Source: Macrotis lagotis
Lineage: Eukaryota; Chordata; Mammalia; Peramelemorphia; Peramelidae
DNA: 64,000 nt
Assembly: GCF_037893015.1 (NCBI RefSeq)
Contig: NC_133658.1
Span: 11,441,396-11,505,395 of the forward strand
Reading direction: 5' to 3'
Part shown: positions 23,098 through 36,937 of the stretch, piece after piece
Layout of the letters: each line of letters begins with the position of its first letter
Numbering within the stretch: the first letter of the stretch is position 1
Program-made: the position numbers and the translations under genes
The notes under the pieces: generated by a model
What the model was told of the DNA's origin: nothing
Database searches by the model: none
What the model saw: only the letters and a program-made list of their open reading frames with translations

Positions 23098-23689
23098 TAG
23101 CTCTATTTATAGTGGAAAAGAATTGGAAATTAAGGGGATTCCCATCAATTGGGGAATGGCTGAATAGATTGTGATACATGAATACTATGGAATATTAATG
23201 TTCTATAAAAACACAAATAGTCTGACTCTGGAGAAGCATCAAAGGAATTACAGGATCCTATGCTTAGTGAAGGGAGCAGAACCAAGAGAACAACGCACAC
23301 ATTAGTAACACCATTGCGAGCTGATCAGCCTTGTTGGAAGCACCTGCTCTAAGTATTTCAGAAAGCTAGGACAACTGTATCTGACTATGGTCAATGCTAG
23401 CCTCATCCAGAGGAAGAAAAAAACCAAACAAAACAAACCCACCCTTCAGAATCTCATGAACACTTTATAAACAATATATTTTTCCCTCAATCCTAACTTC
23501 TTATACCAAAAATAACTAATCTAAACAGGTTTATTAAAAGTATCTATGTACAATGCTATCCTGACTGTTCACAACTATATAGAGGGGGGTGGGGAGGGAG
23601 GCTGGAAGGAAATTTTGAGCTTAAAAATATTCATGTGCATATGGATGAAAAACAAATAAAAAAATAAGATTAAAAAGTTAAGTGAGTTA

Positions 23690-24800
23690 CATGTCTAAAC
23701 AAGAGATAGAAACATTATATAATGTAAAATAAATAATTTTGATTATGTTGAAATAAAAAGGTTTTGCAAAAATAAAACGAATACAACTAAGATTAAACAA
23801 AAGTGCAAAGTTGAGAAACAAATCTATTATAAATGTTTCTGAGAGAGAGCTCATTTCTCAAGTATTTAGAGAATAAAAATACAAGCCATTCTTCAGTTGA
23901 TAGATGGCCAAATGCTATGAACAGACAGTTTGCAGATGAAGCAATCAAAGGTATCTCAAGTCAAAAAGAAATGTTCTAAGTCATTAAGTAGAGACATATA
24001 AATTAAAGCAACTCTATTAGATTGGTTAATATGAAAAGATGAAAATGTTAAATTTTGGGGGGGTATATGGACATTTAATGCATGGGTGGTGAAGTTGTGA
24101 AATGATGCAACCATTCTGGAGAACAATTTTGAACTATGCCCAAAGGTTAAATCTTTGTGCATGCCCTTTGATTTAAGAATATCATAACTAGGTCTGCATC
24201 ACAAAATGATCATAAAAGGAAAAGGACCTACAGGTGCAAAAATGTTTCTAGCAGTTATTTTTGTGGTGGTAAAATAGTGTAAATTGAGGGGGATTCCATT
24301 GGGGAATGGCAGAATGAGCTGTGGCATATGGATATATTTGAAATACTATTGTGTAATAAGCAAAGATTTCAGGGAATAAAAGAAATCAGGGAAACATTGT
24401 ACACAGAATTAGCAACATTGTGTGATGATCGACTATAAATGACTTACTTCTTCTTAAGAATCTAAGACAAGTACATAGTATTCAAAAAAGAAAAAATGTT
24501 ATCCATATCCAGATAAAGAACTGATAGACTCTTAGTATAGATCAAAGCATATTTTTCACTCTATTTTTTCATGTTTTTGTCTTTTGATCTGTTTTTTCTT
24601 TTACAGCTATAATTAATATGGAAATATCTTTATATGATAGTACATGTATAATGAATATCAAAGTACCTATTACTTTGGAAAAAAGAGAGGAGGGAGGGAG
24701 GAGGGAGAAAAAATTGGAACTCAAAATCTTGTATAAATGAAAGCTAAATATTGCCTTGACATATAATTGGAGAAAAAAATTAAACACTATTAGAAAAAGC
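23690..24800 (+). mobile_element. L1 copy 2, sense, 5'-truncated
   Basis: Begins late in ORF2 ('AACAAGAGATAGAAACATTA' at 23699-23718) and runs to the 3' UTR, where the G-rich 'GGAGGGAGGGAGGAGGGAG' (24689-24707) and the '...acatataattgga' end text (about 24760-24780) are seen. It follows copy 1 in the same orientation with almost no gap. Confidence 0.88.
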
Positions 24801-24959
24801 AAAAATATATTTTTTCTTTCCTTTTTTTCCCCTTTCCTTTTTTCCCTTTCCTTTCCAACGCTGATTCTTCTAATTTAGAGAGAACAATGGCTTTTAATCA
24901 TTATTTTCATTTTCATTATTATAGTTACTTTTTAAAAGAAAGTCTCTGGAAAACTTCTT

Positions 24960-26350
24960 TCAAAGAGAGGAAATATATCAGCTTGAGATAGCCATGGACA
25001 CAAAGATACTAAGAATTCTGAAGCTCTTAGATCACAATCATATACCATACTTATTTCAACCTTTTTCCCAACTGATAGGCATTGTCTGTTTCCAATTATC
25101 TGCCACCAGAAAAAAGAGATGCTATATAATTTTTGGTAAAAATAAGTCTTCCCCCCATTCATTTCTTTGGGACATAGAATTGATAGTGGTATTACTATTT
25201 CAATGGGTATGGGATTTTATAGCTCTTTGGACATAGATCCAAATTGCTCTCCAGAATTAGTGAATTAATGTCCAATTTTTCCACACCCACTCCAACTTTT
25301 GTCATTTTCCTCTTGTATCACGTTAATCAATCTGATAGAAATCAGGTGGTGTCTTAGAGCTATTTTAAATTTGCATTTCTGTGATCAGGAGTGATTTACT
25401 GCATTTTTTCATGTGATAATTGATTGGTTCAGTCTACCCCATGAGCATTAATATTTTTCCAATTATTTATATCTATTTTTTCAAATGAGAAATGTTTTGC
25501 AATTGTGATAATTTATTCCTTGATTGCCTTGCCACATAGACTCTCAATTGTTTTACATTAATTTGAAGTTATTTTATATGAAATTTCTCTTTCTATATAT
25601 TTATACCAGATTTTGTAGGGATTATTTAGAAATTCTGATGATTTATGTGAATTTATTTTATATCCTGCAACTTTTTTGAAGTTTTTAATAATTTCGATTA
25701 ATTTAGTTGATTCTTTAGGGTTTTCTAAGAATACCAACTTATCATATTCAAAGAGTGATAATTTATTCTTTCATTGCCAACTTGAATTCAATATCTTTTC
25801 CTTGTCTTATTGCTATCACTAGAATTTCTTTACAATCCTGGAATGAATTTGGTGTTAATACTCTGTTTCACCTCTGGTCTTAATGGAGAAGGCTCCATTA
25901 ATGAAGAATGCTTTGTCTTACTTTAGATAGCTAGTGTTGCTTCTTGACATTGAAGTATGGCCTGATAGAGAGTAAAGGTGATGGAATTGCCAAACAGCCT
26001 TTGGTAATGCACCGATGTCCTCAATGATCTTTTTATGTGCAGTTTTCAGGTCCCCTTTTTACCTTTGACTTGGGAGGTCTCAAAACTACTACTTATGACT
26101 CTATCACTAGTTCCAGTCCTTGTATTTCATCCATGTGGAATTAAGAACAGTCTCCACTCTTCTTTGATATATAGCTCCTTCTAAACTCCTAAATTGTCTT
26201 GTACTGACAGAATGTATCACTGTGACCTTTTGTTGGATCTGTCATTACAGATGTTGATTTGAGGCATCATTATGCATTTGTTCAAAGGGGAATGTTGTGA
26301 GTGTTCATTGAGTGCTTTCTCTACTCTACCATCTTGACTCAGCTTCTGAC
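24960..26350 (-). mobile_element. L1 copy 3, antisense, with 5' end joined to ORF2 by internal deletion
   Basis: From 25210 to 25860 it is antisense ORF2 C-terminus and late RT ('AAATTGCTCTCCAGAAT' at 25230-25246). At about 25860 it changes to text that ends 'CTCTACCATCTTGACTCAGC' (26323-26342), the reverse complement of a typical L1 5' start. The middle of the element is missing. Confidence 0.72.
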
Positions 26351-27227
26351 AAGAATATCAAGTTTCCTCTTTGGACAATCTTTAGACAACCTGCTCTATG
26401 CTTAGAGATATAAAGCACTTCTCTTTTATTCTCCTCATGTATACTATATTCAACCTCTGACTGACTTTTCTGCCTCAAAACAATTTCCCTTTATTTACTG
26501 ATTCCTTGTTACCCTATGATAAGAAATTGAAACAAACATCCACCTTTCTACCCATTATTACCACCAACAGTTTTTATGCATGTCACATAATCCACAAATA
26601 GCACTTTATATTATCTTAATTGTCTTTCAAAAGTCCAAATAAGGATTCACAATGTTAGAATTCATAATTAGCTCAATAATTTGGATTTATTTTGGAATTG
26701 TTTTCAACCAGGTATTCTCATCATTGCTCTCTAAGGGAAAGTTATCTCTCAGGTCCCTAGAAATGGCTCGACATTCTTTTTTCTGTCCTTGCCACAAATA
26801 AAATGACCGCATTAAAAATAATGTATGTAGCTATGAGCTGTAAAGCATAAAACACTTTCCAAAATGGTTTCGATTTAAATTCAAACTATATGATGCTAAT
26901 TATTTAATGTCTTCAAATTATCGATCATAGAATAGAGGTTACATGAAAAGAAGTCAGCAGAGGAGTGGTTGTTCTTCTGATATCTGTTCTCACATGAGAG
27001 ATGTGAATTTGAGATTGAGTTGATGCCTGTTCATTCCCCCATTGGAAGTCATAATTTTCTTTAATTTAGATCACGAGTAAAATAATTGTCAGTGAGGTAG
27101 AGTGGAGAACATGGTGAGAAAGGAAGGGTCTAACAACACCAAAAAGTTCCATGTCTATGTGAGCAGAGAGTTAGGAGGCATATTGACTACTACTTTGTGT
27201 TACCTTATGGTCTGCTGGTAGGATTAT
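26351..27227. other. unassigned DNA
   Basis: No gene or repeat recognised with confidence. Faint L2-like pyrimidine-rich text occurs near 26400-26560. Confidence 0.4.
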
Positions 27228-27345
27228 TGATCTAGAACTGGAAAATACCTGAAAGGACATTTAATCTAATCCTTTCATTTGATAATTTATAAAACTGAAG
27301 CCAAGAAGGCTTAAAATTAGAATCACAAGAGCAATAGTTGACAGA
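27228..27345 (-). mobile_element. MIR-like fragment, antisense
   Basis: The order 'GATCTAGAACTGGAAAA', 'aatcctttcattt' and 'TAAAACTGAAGCCAAGAAGG' matches the antisense MIR middle ('...cattttacagatgaggaaactgaggccc'). Confidence 0.55.
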
Positions 27346-27552
27346 GCTTTCCTATTTTTCAGCACATTTCCTATCTTTTTTCCCCCCATGATTTCTCTGG
27401 AGTAGGAGCTCATGCTATTAAAAGCCTCTCTCTACCTATATCAATCAGTCACTGTTCTTTGACTTTTGGCTTTAGGAAATTGTCTAATTAACTGAGAAAT
27501 CAAATGACTTATAGCTGAGATATCGTGGACACATACTGAGGTAATGTGGCAA

Positions 27553-27858
27553 TGTTTTTGTCCTTCATTCATGAAGAAGACCATGCCATCAGGGAGATGA
27601 GGCCATGACAAGCACATGAATAGAATTTAAGGGGGCGGCTGTGCTGAGTCCCCAACCTCACTTTCTCCTCTAGAGCCATCTGGATCCAGTGAACACATTT
27701 GAATCAGGATGACTGGAGATGGCCCTGGATGTGAAGCAATCAGGGTTAAGTGACTTGCCCAAGGTCACACAGCTAGTAAATGTCTGAGGTTCGATTGGAA
27801 CTCCTGTCCTCATGACTCCAAAGCCAGTGTTCTATCCTCTGAGCTATATAGCTGCCCT
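27553..27858 (-). mobile_element. long SINE, antisense, nearly complete
   Basis: Starts with the antisense tail 'TTTTTGTCCTTCATTCATGA', then 'GATGACTGGAGATGGCCCTG', 'TTAAGTGACTTGCCCAAG' and a head ending 'ATAGCTGCCC' at 27849-27858. It is one of the best-preserved long SINEs here. Confidence 0.93.
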
Positions 27859-27904
27859 GACCACATACAAATATATCCAATAATGCATCTATACCTTTTA
27901 ATAT

Positions 27905-28170
27905 AAAAATTTGATGATATAGTACATAGAGCACTGGACTTGGAGTTAGGATGATCTTAGTTTAAATCTGGTCTCAGATACACACTAACTGTGACCCTGG
28001 CAAATCACTTAACACCTTTTTTGCCTTAGTTTCTCTTTTGTAAAATGGGTACACACTGGTGAAGGAAATGACAAGCTATTCCAGTTACTTTACCAAGATG
28101 ATCCCATGGAAAAATTTCAGAGGGAAATGTAGCCAGACACAAATGAAATCCTGAACAGCAAGAACAACAG
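27905..28170 (+). mobile_element. THER/MIR-type SINE with extended tail, sense
   Basis: Reads 'GAGCACTGGACTTGGAGTTA', 'TGTGACCCTGGCAAATCACT', 'GTAAAATGGGTA', and then the tail text around 'GAAGGAAATGACAAGCTATT' (28061-28080), which is the marsupial 'ggagaaggaaatggcaaacc' block. Confidence 0.8.
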
Positions 28171-28350
28171 GTGTATCTGGAGGCAGGAAGACTTGAGTTC
28201 AGATATTTACTAGCTGTGTTACTTTCGGATATTAACCTCTGTTTGCCCTGATCTCTTCATCAGTAAAATGATAACAACCATAGAATCGACTTTCCAGGGT
28301 TGTTGTTAGGACTGAATGTGATAATAATTGGTAAAACTTTTAATATAGTA
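28171..28350 (+). mobile_element. MIR SINE fragment
   Basis: 'GACTTGAGTTCA', 'TACTAGCTGTGTTACTTTCG' and 'CAGGGTTGTTGTTAGGACTG' are MIR box B, core and 3' region in order. It directly follows the previous SINE. Confidence 0.75.
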
Positions 28351-28369
28351 CCTGAACCACACTACTATC

Positions 28370-28388
28370 ATCACACACACACACACAC
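28370..28388. repeat. short (CA)n microsatellite
   Basis: About nine CA units, continued by decayed CATA text to about 28440. Confidence 0.9.
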
Positions 28389-28483
28389 GTATATTCATTG
28401 GCATGTATACATGCCTCATACACACATACACATGCATATATGATGTCTGCACAAATATCAGGAAATATATTTATATGATGTTT

Positions 28484-28763
28484 TTCATTTGTTCCCGAAG
28501 AAGACCGTGACATCAGGACGGTGATGCCATTACAAGCACATGAATTGGATTAGAGTGAGGAGGGGGACTGTGCTAAATCATCAGTCTTATCTTCTCCATC
28601 AGAGGCATTTGGGTCCAGTGTCCAGCTAGGAATCAGGACAGCTGGAGATGACCTTGGATGCAAGGCAATAAGAGTTAAATGACTTGCCCAGGGTCACAGA
28701 TCTAGTAAGTGTCTGAGGCTAAATTTATACTGAGCTCTATCCACTGTACTATCTAGCTATCCC
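28484..28763 (-). mobile_element. long SINE, antisense
   Basis: Antisense tail 'TTGTTCCCGAAGAAGACCGT', central 'ATTTGGGTCCAGTG' and 'GACAGCTGGAGATGACCTTG', core 'AAATGACTTGCCCAGGGTCA', and a shortened head ending at 28763. Confidence 0.92.
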
Positions 28764-28764
28764 A

Positions 28765-31854
<3,090 letters not shown>

Positions 31855-31970
31855 TCTTCAATTTACAGAGATGTTAAGTAACTTTTCTAGGATGACATAG
31901 AGAATAAATATCAAAAGTAGGATCTCACATCATCATTACCTGACTCTAAACCTCTTCCCCCCCTTTTCAG
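31855..31970 (-). mobile_element. MIR fragment, antisense
   Basis: 'CAGAGATGTTAAGTAACTTT' and 'TACCTGACTCTAAACCTCTT' correspond to the antisense MIR core and head side. Confidence 0.55.
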
Positions 31971-32079
31971 GACTTTCTGTTTTGCTATATTGCCCCAAGT
32001 TTGACTTTTCTGAACAATATTCCATTTTTCTGTCTCCTTGATCTGATCTTTCTCCTCAGATCTTCAATCTGTAACCATA

Positions 32080-32236
32080 TTTCAGTAGAAAGAACACTGC
32101 ATTTGGAATCAGGAGCTAGGCTCAAACCACATCTCTTAATATCAGTGTTTCTTAGAGTCCTTTTCTGTCAAATGGAGGCTTTGGAATGGATAACCCATTT
32201 CTGGTCTAGCTCTAAATCAGTGATTGGAAGACCCTA
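32080..32236 (+). mobile_element. MIR fragment, sense
   Basis: 'AAAGAACACTGCATTTGGAA' (head), then 'TCTGTCAAATGGAGGC' and 'TCTGGTCTAGCTCTAAATCA' (3' part) are in MIR order. Confidence 0.7.
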
Positions 32237-32329
32237 GTCACAAAGATGACAATAGACAATCTTCTAAATTCAATAAAACTGACTTTTACTTTTTTACAGA
32301 AGAGGGAGTGAATCCTTTCCCCCAGGTCC

Positions 32330-32387
32330 TGGGCAAATTTCTGACATAAAGAACATATTTAATAAATGCTTGCTGATGGATTGATAG
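32330..32387 (+). mobile_element. L2 3' terminal fragment
   Basis: Ends with 'AATAAATGCTTGCTGATGGA', the L2 3' terminus, preceded by a decayed 'cctgggcacataggaaca' type text. Confidence 0.65.
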
Positions 32388-32399
32388 TAACCTATTAAT

Positions 32400-32495
32400 G
32401 AATTCCTTATTGTTTTTTTTTTTAAGAAATTAGACTTGGAAAGGATCTCAAGTGGTGTTTTGTCCAATTCCTTCATTTTATAGAAATTAAAACAA
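32400..32495 (-). mobile_element. MIR-like fragment, antisense
   Basis: 'GACTTGGAAAGGATCTCAAG' and 'CCAATTCCTTCATTTTATAG' match the antisense MIR middle. A T run at 32411-32424 precedes it. Confidence 0.5.
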
Positions 32496-32889
32496 ATACA
32501 TGGACATCATCTTCTCGAAGGCCATAGGTCACAAATAGAAGAGTAGGCATTATCTTCCAAGTCTGACTTCCAGAAAACCCTTTCCACATTCGGATTTGCT
32601 GACATTTATCCTGAGTTTTCCTTTTTTGCAACTTGTGCCCATTAGTGTTATTATTCTCTCTGGGGCAAAACAGAACAAATCTAACTCCACTACCATAGGA
32701 GAGTCCTTCAATTACTTCAAGAATTCCATTAACTGCCTCTCCATGTCTGTTCCCTAGGCTAAACATTCCCATTGTTTTTGGTTTTTATGTATCACATAAA
32801 TGTCAGACATCAGAATAACGTTTTTAAATCTATAGATGCATAAAAATGTCCTTTCTTTCTTGAGTCTGAATATAATGATGCCTGGCTGT
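32496..32889. other. unassigned DNA
   Basis: The 99-codon minus-strand frame at 32473-32772 shows no domain I recognise, and nothing else stands out. Confidence 0.4.
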
Positions 32890-33075
32890 CTTGTATGTAG
32901 AGTTTCAAGGTTTCTGTAGTGCCTTGCAAATATTGGACCTTTTTATTGTCACGGCATCCGGGAAGAGAGGCATTATTATTATTTTCACTAGGAATCGATT
33001 ATTCCAGATGAGGAAACTGAGGCACATAATGGTGAAGTAAATTGTACAAGGCCACACAGTTACTTTAAAAATTGT
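32890..33075 (-). mobile_element. MIR fragment, antisense
   Basis: 'CAGATGAGGAAACTGAGGCA' at 33006-33025 and 'GGCCACACAGTTA' at 33051-33063 are the antisense MIR core. The left part carries the 'gcattattattattttcac' counterpart. Confidence 0.85.
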
Positions 33076-33642
33076 TCATAAGGGCCTCACTCTAAAAGAA
33101 TCAGACTGAGGAAAGATGTAGCAAAATGAGTTTATTATTACATAAGAAGTATTTGCAATCAAAATAAGGCTAAGTTCAACTGTAGAAAGACAAACTTGTT
33201 GAACATAAATTTAATTCTGATAGTTTAAAGTAGAAAGGGGGCATGGATTTATATTATATCAACATTACGTTCCAAATCTAGGGAGATGACTAATTACTAA
33301 GGGGAATCGAGGCACATGTGTGTGTGTGTTGCCCCTTGTCTGGCAGATCGACAACTTTGTTGTGAGAGGGCTGGCACATTTCCCTGTGCAACCTCTTGCC
33401 ATGGTTTCAGCTTGTGATAGGAGGCAAGTAGTCATATTTGCATCTTTAGGCCACGTCACTTCCATAGCTAAAGTGAATGGGAAGTAGGAGTTACACCCAG
33501 ATGTACATGATAGTAGTAGACGAATTCTGCAATACATCTTGGATGTGTCTGAAGTTGAGTTGTCCTGAGTCCAGGTCTAGTGCTGACCCTTTGTCCTGAC
33601 ACTTACTTAGACATGGTAGCCACTGTGCAGAAGATATAGAAC
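33076..33642. other. unassigned, GC-richer stretch
   Basis: This segment is less AT-rich than its surroundings and holds a 90-codon minus-strand frame (33265-33537) with no domain. Its composition and sharp left edge next to the MIR would suit a transposon-derived segment, but I see no diagnostic ends. Confidence 0.35.
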
Positions 33643-33935
33643 AAGGCACTTAGATAGCAAGTGGATAGAACACTGACCCTGAAGTCAGCAGGAACCGAGT
33701 TCAAATTCTGTTTCGGACATTTGACGTTCACTGTGTGACCATGGGCATGTCACTTAACCCTGACTGCCTCATAGTCAGGACAATCTCCAGTCATCCTGAT
33801 TGATACCTGGTCCCTGGATCCAGTTGGCTCTGGAGGAGAAAGTGAGGCTTAGTACAGCTCCCCTTCAATCAAAGGTAATTCATGTGCTTGTCATGGCATT
33901 ACCTCCCTCTTGATGTCTTTGAGAATGATCATCAT
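33643..33935 (+). mobile_element. long SINE, sense, nearly complete
   Basis: Head 'AGTGGATAGAACACTGACCC', box B 'GAGTTCAAATTC', core 'TGTGACCATGGGCATGTCAC', central 'CAATCTCCAGTCATCCTGAT' and a decayed tail 'TGATGTCTTTGAGAATGATC' at 33911-33930. Confidence 0.93.
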
Positions 33936-34280
33936 CATAGAACAGGTATCAAGAGTAAGATCCTCAAACTGCATGGTCGTCATAACGCTGCTGAGTGAAG
34001 CATAAACCAGATGAAATGGCATTGCCCTCAGACTTTAATATGTTGATTTTTTAATGAGAGAAGAAATATATTAACATGGGTAGTATTTTAAGTCATTATA
34101 ATGCCTGCAGGAATCCTAGTGGTCCTTATTCTACTTCAATTGGACACCATTGCTATAGAGGATAAAGGAATGTCAGATATGGACTTTTTCTGCTTTCTAA
34201 ATCTTATGTGTAGAAGGGACCAGAAAAGAATGCTGTAATAATAAAAGCTAGTAGTTAGTGTTGTCAATATTAAAAAAAAT
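33936..34280. other. unassigned DNA
   Basis: No gene or repeat recognised. Confidence 0.4.
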
Positions 34281-34508
34281 GTATTGTGGCACTAGATAGA
34301 GTGCTGGACCTGAAGTCAGTAAAGTATGAATTCAAATCTAGCCACAGATATGTATGAACTGTGAGATCCTGAACAAGTCACTTAACTTTTACTTAGTTTC
34401 CTCATCTTTAAAATGAACTGAAGAAAAAAGGCTTTCTTCACCAAGAAAATTTCAAATGAGGTTATGAAATAGTACATGATTGAAACAACTGAACAACAAA
34501 CACAATAA
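34281..34508 (+). mobile_element. THER/MIR-type SINE with extended tail, sense
   Basis: 'TAGATAGAGTGCTGGACCTG' (head), 'GAATTCAAATCTAG' (box B), 'CAAGTCACTTAACTTTTACT' and 'TTCACCAAGAAAATTTCAAA' (tail) in order, ending in 'AACTGAACAACAAACA'. Confidence 0.82.
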
Positions 34509-34589
34509 AAGGTGTATAGATGTATTTATTTTGTTGTTTTCTGCCTTTGTTTTTGAAAAGGAGGAATGACAATATTGGTGATATATTTA

Positions 34590-35045
34590 CTTATGTATGA
34601 ATTGGTTTTCAGACTTGCACAGAGTCATTAGCCTCACTCTTCCATTATCATCACAGTCTAGTGGCAGAACAAAAGTCAAGATGACTGGTGATGGCCCAGG
34701 ATGCAGAGGATGACTATGGTGCCTTCAGTGCTTCACCAAGCACTGAATACTGCATAGGCCCTGCTTCAGCCACCTCCATGACCAATGGAACAAATTTGCT
34801 CTCATCCACTCATTCTGAGAGGGGGGAGTCTTCTCATTCCCTTCAACTCATTGATTGGTTTGTGCACTTTTACATACCCTGAACCTGGGTTAGCTCATCT
34901 ACCAAGACAATTTACCAGACTGTGGTTGTTGTGTGTAGCTTCAGGTAAGAGCTGAATAGCAGGTGGATGCAAAAGTGGATGAACAGCTCTGAAATAGGTT
35001 CATCAAGTCTTCCTGCTGGAGGTGTTAGTCTTTTTGAACACTATG
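34590..35045 (-). mobile_element. LINE-tail/SINE element, antisense
   Basis: Contains 'AAGATGACTGGTGATGGCCC' (34678-34697), shared with long SINEs, followed to the right by about 350 bases not present in them, including 'CCTCCATGACCAATGGAAC'. This suits a LINE 3' region that shares sequence with the SINE, like 21765-21956. The 64-codon frame at 34688-34882 is incidental. Confidence 0.45.
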
Positions 35046-35068
35046 TCTCCATAGGTTTGCTTGTACAT

Positions 35069-35220
35069 GTTTTTAGGTTTTCACAAGGCAATGAGGTTAA
35101 GTGACTTGCCAAAGGCCACACAACTAGGTAATTATTAAGTGTCTGAGGCCAGATTTCAACTCAGGTCCTCCTGACTCCAGGGCCAGTGCTCTATCCACTG
35201 CACCACCCAGCCACTCCTGT
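35069..35220 (-). mobile_element. short tRNA-headed SINE, antisense, with target duplication
   Basis: 'CACAAGGCAATGAGGTTAAG', 'GTAATTATTAAGTGTCTGAG' and 'CTATCCACTGCACCACCCAG' in order. TTGTACAT flanks it at 35061-35068 and 35221-35228. Confidence 0.93.
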
Positions 35221-35284
35221 TTGTACATTTTTGAATACATATAAAATATCTTTGTGAAAGTATGTATATTGTGCTTATAGACCT

Positions 35285-35386
35285 ATCAAATAAATGCTAT
35301 TAACCCCATTGTACAATTGAGGAAACTGAAGTTTATAGAGGTTTTCCAAACTCTAAATCTAGTACTCTATACAGTATGCCACCTAG
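35285..35386 (-). mobile_element. MIR fragment, antisense
   Basis: 'CAATTGAGGAAACTGAAGTT' (35315-35334) and 'AGTATGCCACCTAGATG' near the right end are antisense MIR core and head. Confidence 0.7.
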
Positions 35387-35459
35387 ATGATTCTTAACCC
35401 TAATCCTTTCATAACCTTAAACCTGATCATTAAAAAGCTATTAACTCTTGAATGAACTG

Positions 35460-35540
35460 TCATCTTCATCATTATCATCATCATCATCATCATCATATCA
35501 TCATCATCACCATCGCTATCCTCATCATCACTACCACCAC
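35460..35540. repeat. (ATC)n trinucleotide microsatellite
   Basis: About 20 ATC/CAT units with a few substitutions. The minus-strand frame at 35383-35676, with its Asp and Met runs, is a product of this repeat. Confidence 0.94.
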
Positions 35541-36374
35541 TGCTTCCCCATTCATCCTTGACCATGTCATCGCTTTCCATTTTCACTATTAAGTCAACTA
35601 AAATTGTTGGATGTGACATAGTCACTTTTTGTACATGATTTTGCATATGTATTTGTGGGCATTTATCATCATTCAATTATACAATGCTTTTCTTTGAAAG
35701 GATAATAATAGATTGAATGATCTGTGGGTTTAGGAAAAAGAACAAAAATAGAATCATGGGATCAACCTTTGTGACCCTCCCCATCTCCTAATTGGCCTAG
35801 AAGGCAACATCATCAGGGGTTGCATGAGAAGGCCATATTGTCCACCTCTCCACTAAAAATGTCGCACAGATCCTATTAAGAACACACATACAACTTATCA
35901 AAGAGCACAAATTACTTCTCATATTTTTTGAAAGTAAAAACTGAGAACCAAGGCTCTGAAATATATTGTTACTGACACATCTTTTGCTATAAGTCTTCTA
36001 AGACATTTATTCTGAAAGGAAAGGATTTTTTCCCACAAACATTTATTTGATTAATAATGGCCACAGTTGTATAATATCCAGGAAGACATTGTTCATTCTC
36101 CTCAGTCAATACTGCCTTGTATTTGAAGTGGCTTCTAGATTCTCCAAGAATTTGGGAAAACAAAGGACTAGGAGACATTTAATGTGTCCTCGAATCCCAC
36201 TCATCCTTATAGATAGATGTTCCACATATGTTAAGTACATTGACAATTTTAAGGTCTGTTTCTGTGACATCAAACAGTGGCACATTTGGACCTGGGAGTT
36301 CCTCAGTGTTGAAAACCTCCTACTAGTGCAGATCATGCCCCCTTTCTCAGTCATTTTTACCAAATAGGCTTGGG
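35541..36374. other. unassigned DNA
   Basis: Facing frames at 36047-36367 (plus, 106 codons) and 36106-36363 (minus, 85 codons) overlap almost fully. Neither has a recognisable domain, and overlap of this kind argues for chance. Confidence 0.4.
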
Positions 36375-36472
36375 CATGCCATATTTTTTGTCCAAAGGCA
36401 TATTGTTTCTGAATGGCACAGAGAAGGTTTGAACCATGACTTTCTGACTTTACTCATTCTATCATGTTGTTA
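36375..36472 (-). mobile_element. MIR fragment, antisense, degenerate
   Basis: 'AGAAGGTTTGAACCATGACT' followed by 'TTCTGACTTTACTCATTCTA' matches the antisense MIR head side. Confidence 0.45.
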
Positions 36473-36771
36473 TTCAATCATGAGGAGGAGGAAGAAGATG
36501 ATGATGTTCCTTGAAGAAGTTGTAATAATTTGGACATGATCAAGCTAATTTTTCCCAAGATAATTATAAAATATTTGGAGTTTATGGGTAATTTATTTTC
36601 CTCCCTAACCCGAGAACAATGTCTATGGAGGGATCAGGAATTATGAATGAAATAGAGGCAGAATGGAAGAGGTAGCTGGGTATAGGAGCACAAAGACCAA
36701 ATGAGGAAAATGATCTATTGGCTTAAAATAATCAATAAATCCTAACATTTAGAGAGCATGTGATGATGTTC

Positions 36772-36927
36772 TTTTTTATTTGTTTTTTACTTTTGTATGG
36801 CAATAGGGTTAAGTGACTTGCCCAAGGTCACGCAACTAGGAAATTATTAAGTGTCTGAGACCAGATTTGAGTAAGATCCTCCTGACTCCAGGACTGGTGC
36901 TCTATCCACTGAACCACCTAGCTGCCC
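36772..36927 (-). mobile_element. short tRNA-headed SINE, antisense
   Basis: T-rich tail (36771-36793), 'GGCAATAGGGTTAAGTGACT' and 'CACCTAGCTGCCC' at 36915-36927. A possible duplicated ATGTTC lies at 36766-36771 and 36932-36937, offset by a few bases. Confidence 0.92.
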
Positions 36928-36937
36928 ATTTATGTTC

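Larger units (their letters stand above)
21960..23670 (+). mobile_element. L1 copy 1, sense, internally deleted, with 3' end
   Basis: Starts in the endonuclease region ('GCAGGATTAGCAATCCTGAT' at 22040-22059) and near 22200 jumps to the region just after the reverse transcriptase ('TCTGGGATAAGAACTCATTA'), so roughly the RT-coding part is missing. It then runs through the ORF2 C-terminus to a 3' UTR with a purine-rich tract (23583-23611) and an A-rich tail. Two microsatellites have grown inside it. Confidence 0.88.

Noticed and set aside
33076-33642. Possible solo LTR of an endogenous retrovirus
   Set aside because: The composition is suggestive, but no clear TG...CA ends, target duplication or primer-binding site could be seen, so no such element is called.
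35383-35676. 97-codon minus-strand frame with Asp and Met runs
   Set aside because: Produced by the ATC/CAT trinucleotide repeat at 35460-35540.
36047-36367. 106-codon plus-strand frame as a gene
   Set aside because: An 85-codon frame overlaps it on the other strand, neither shows a domain, and both fit chance.
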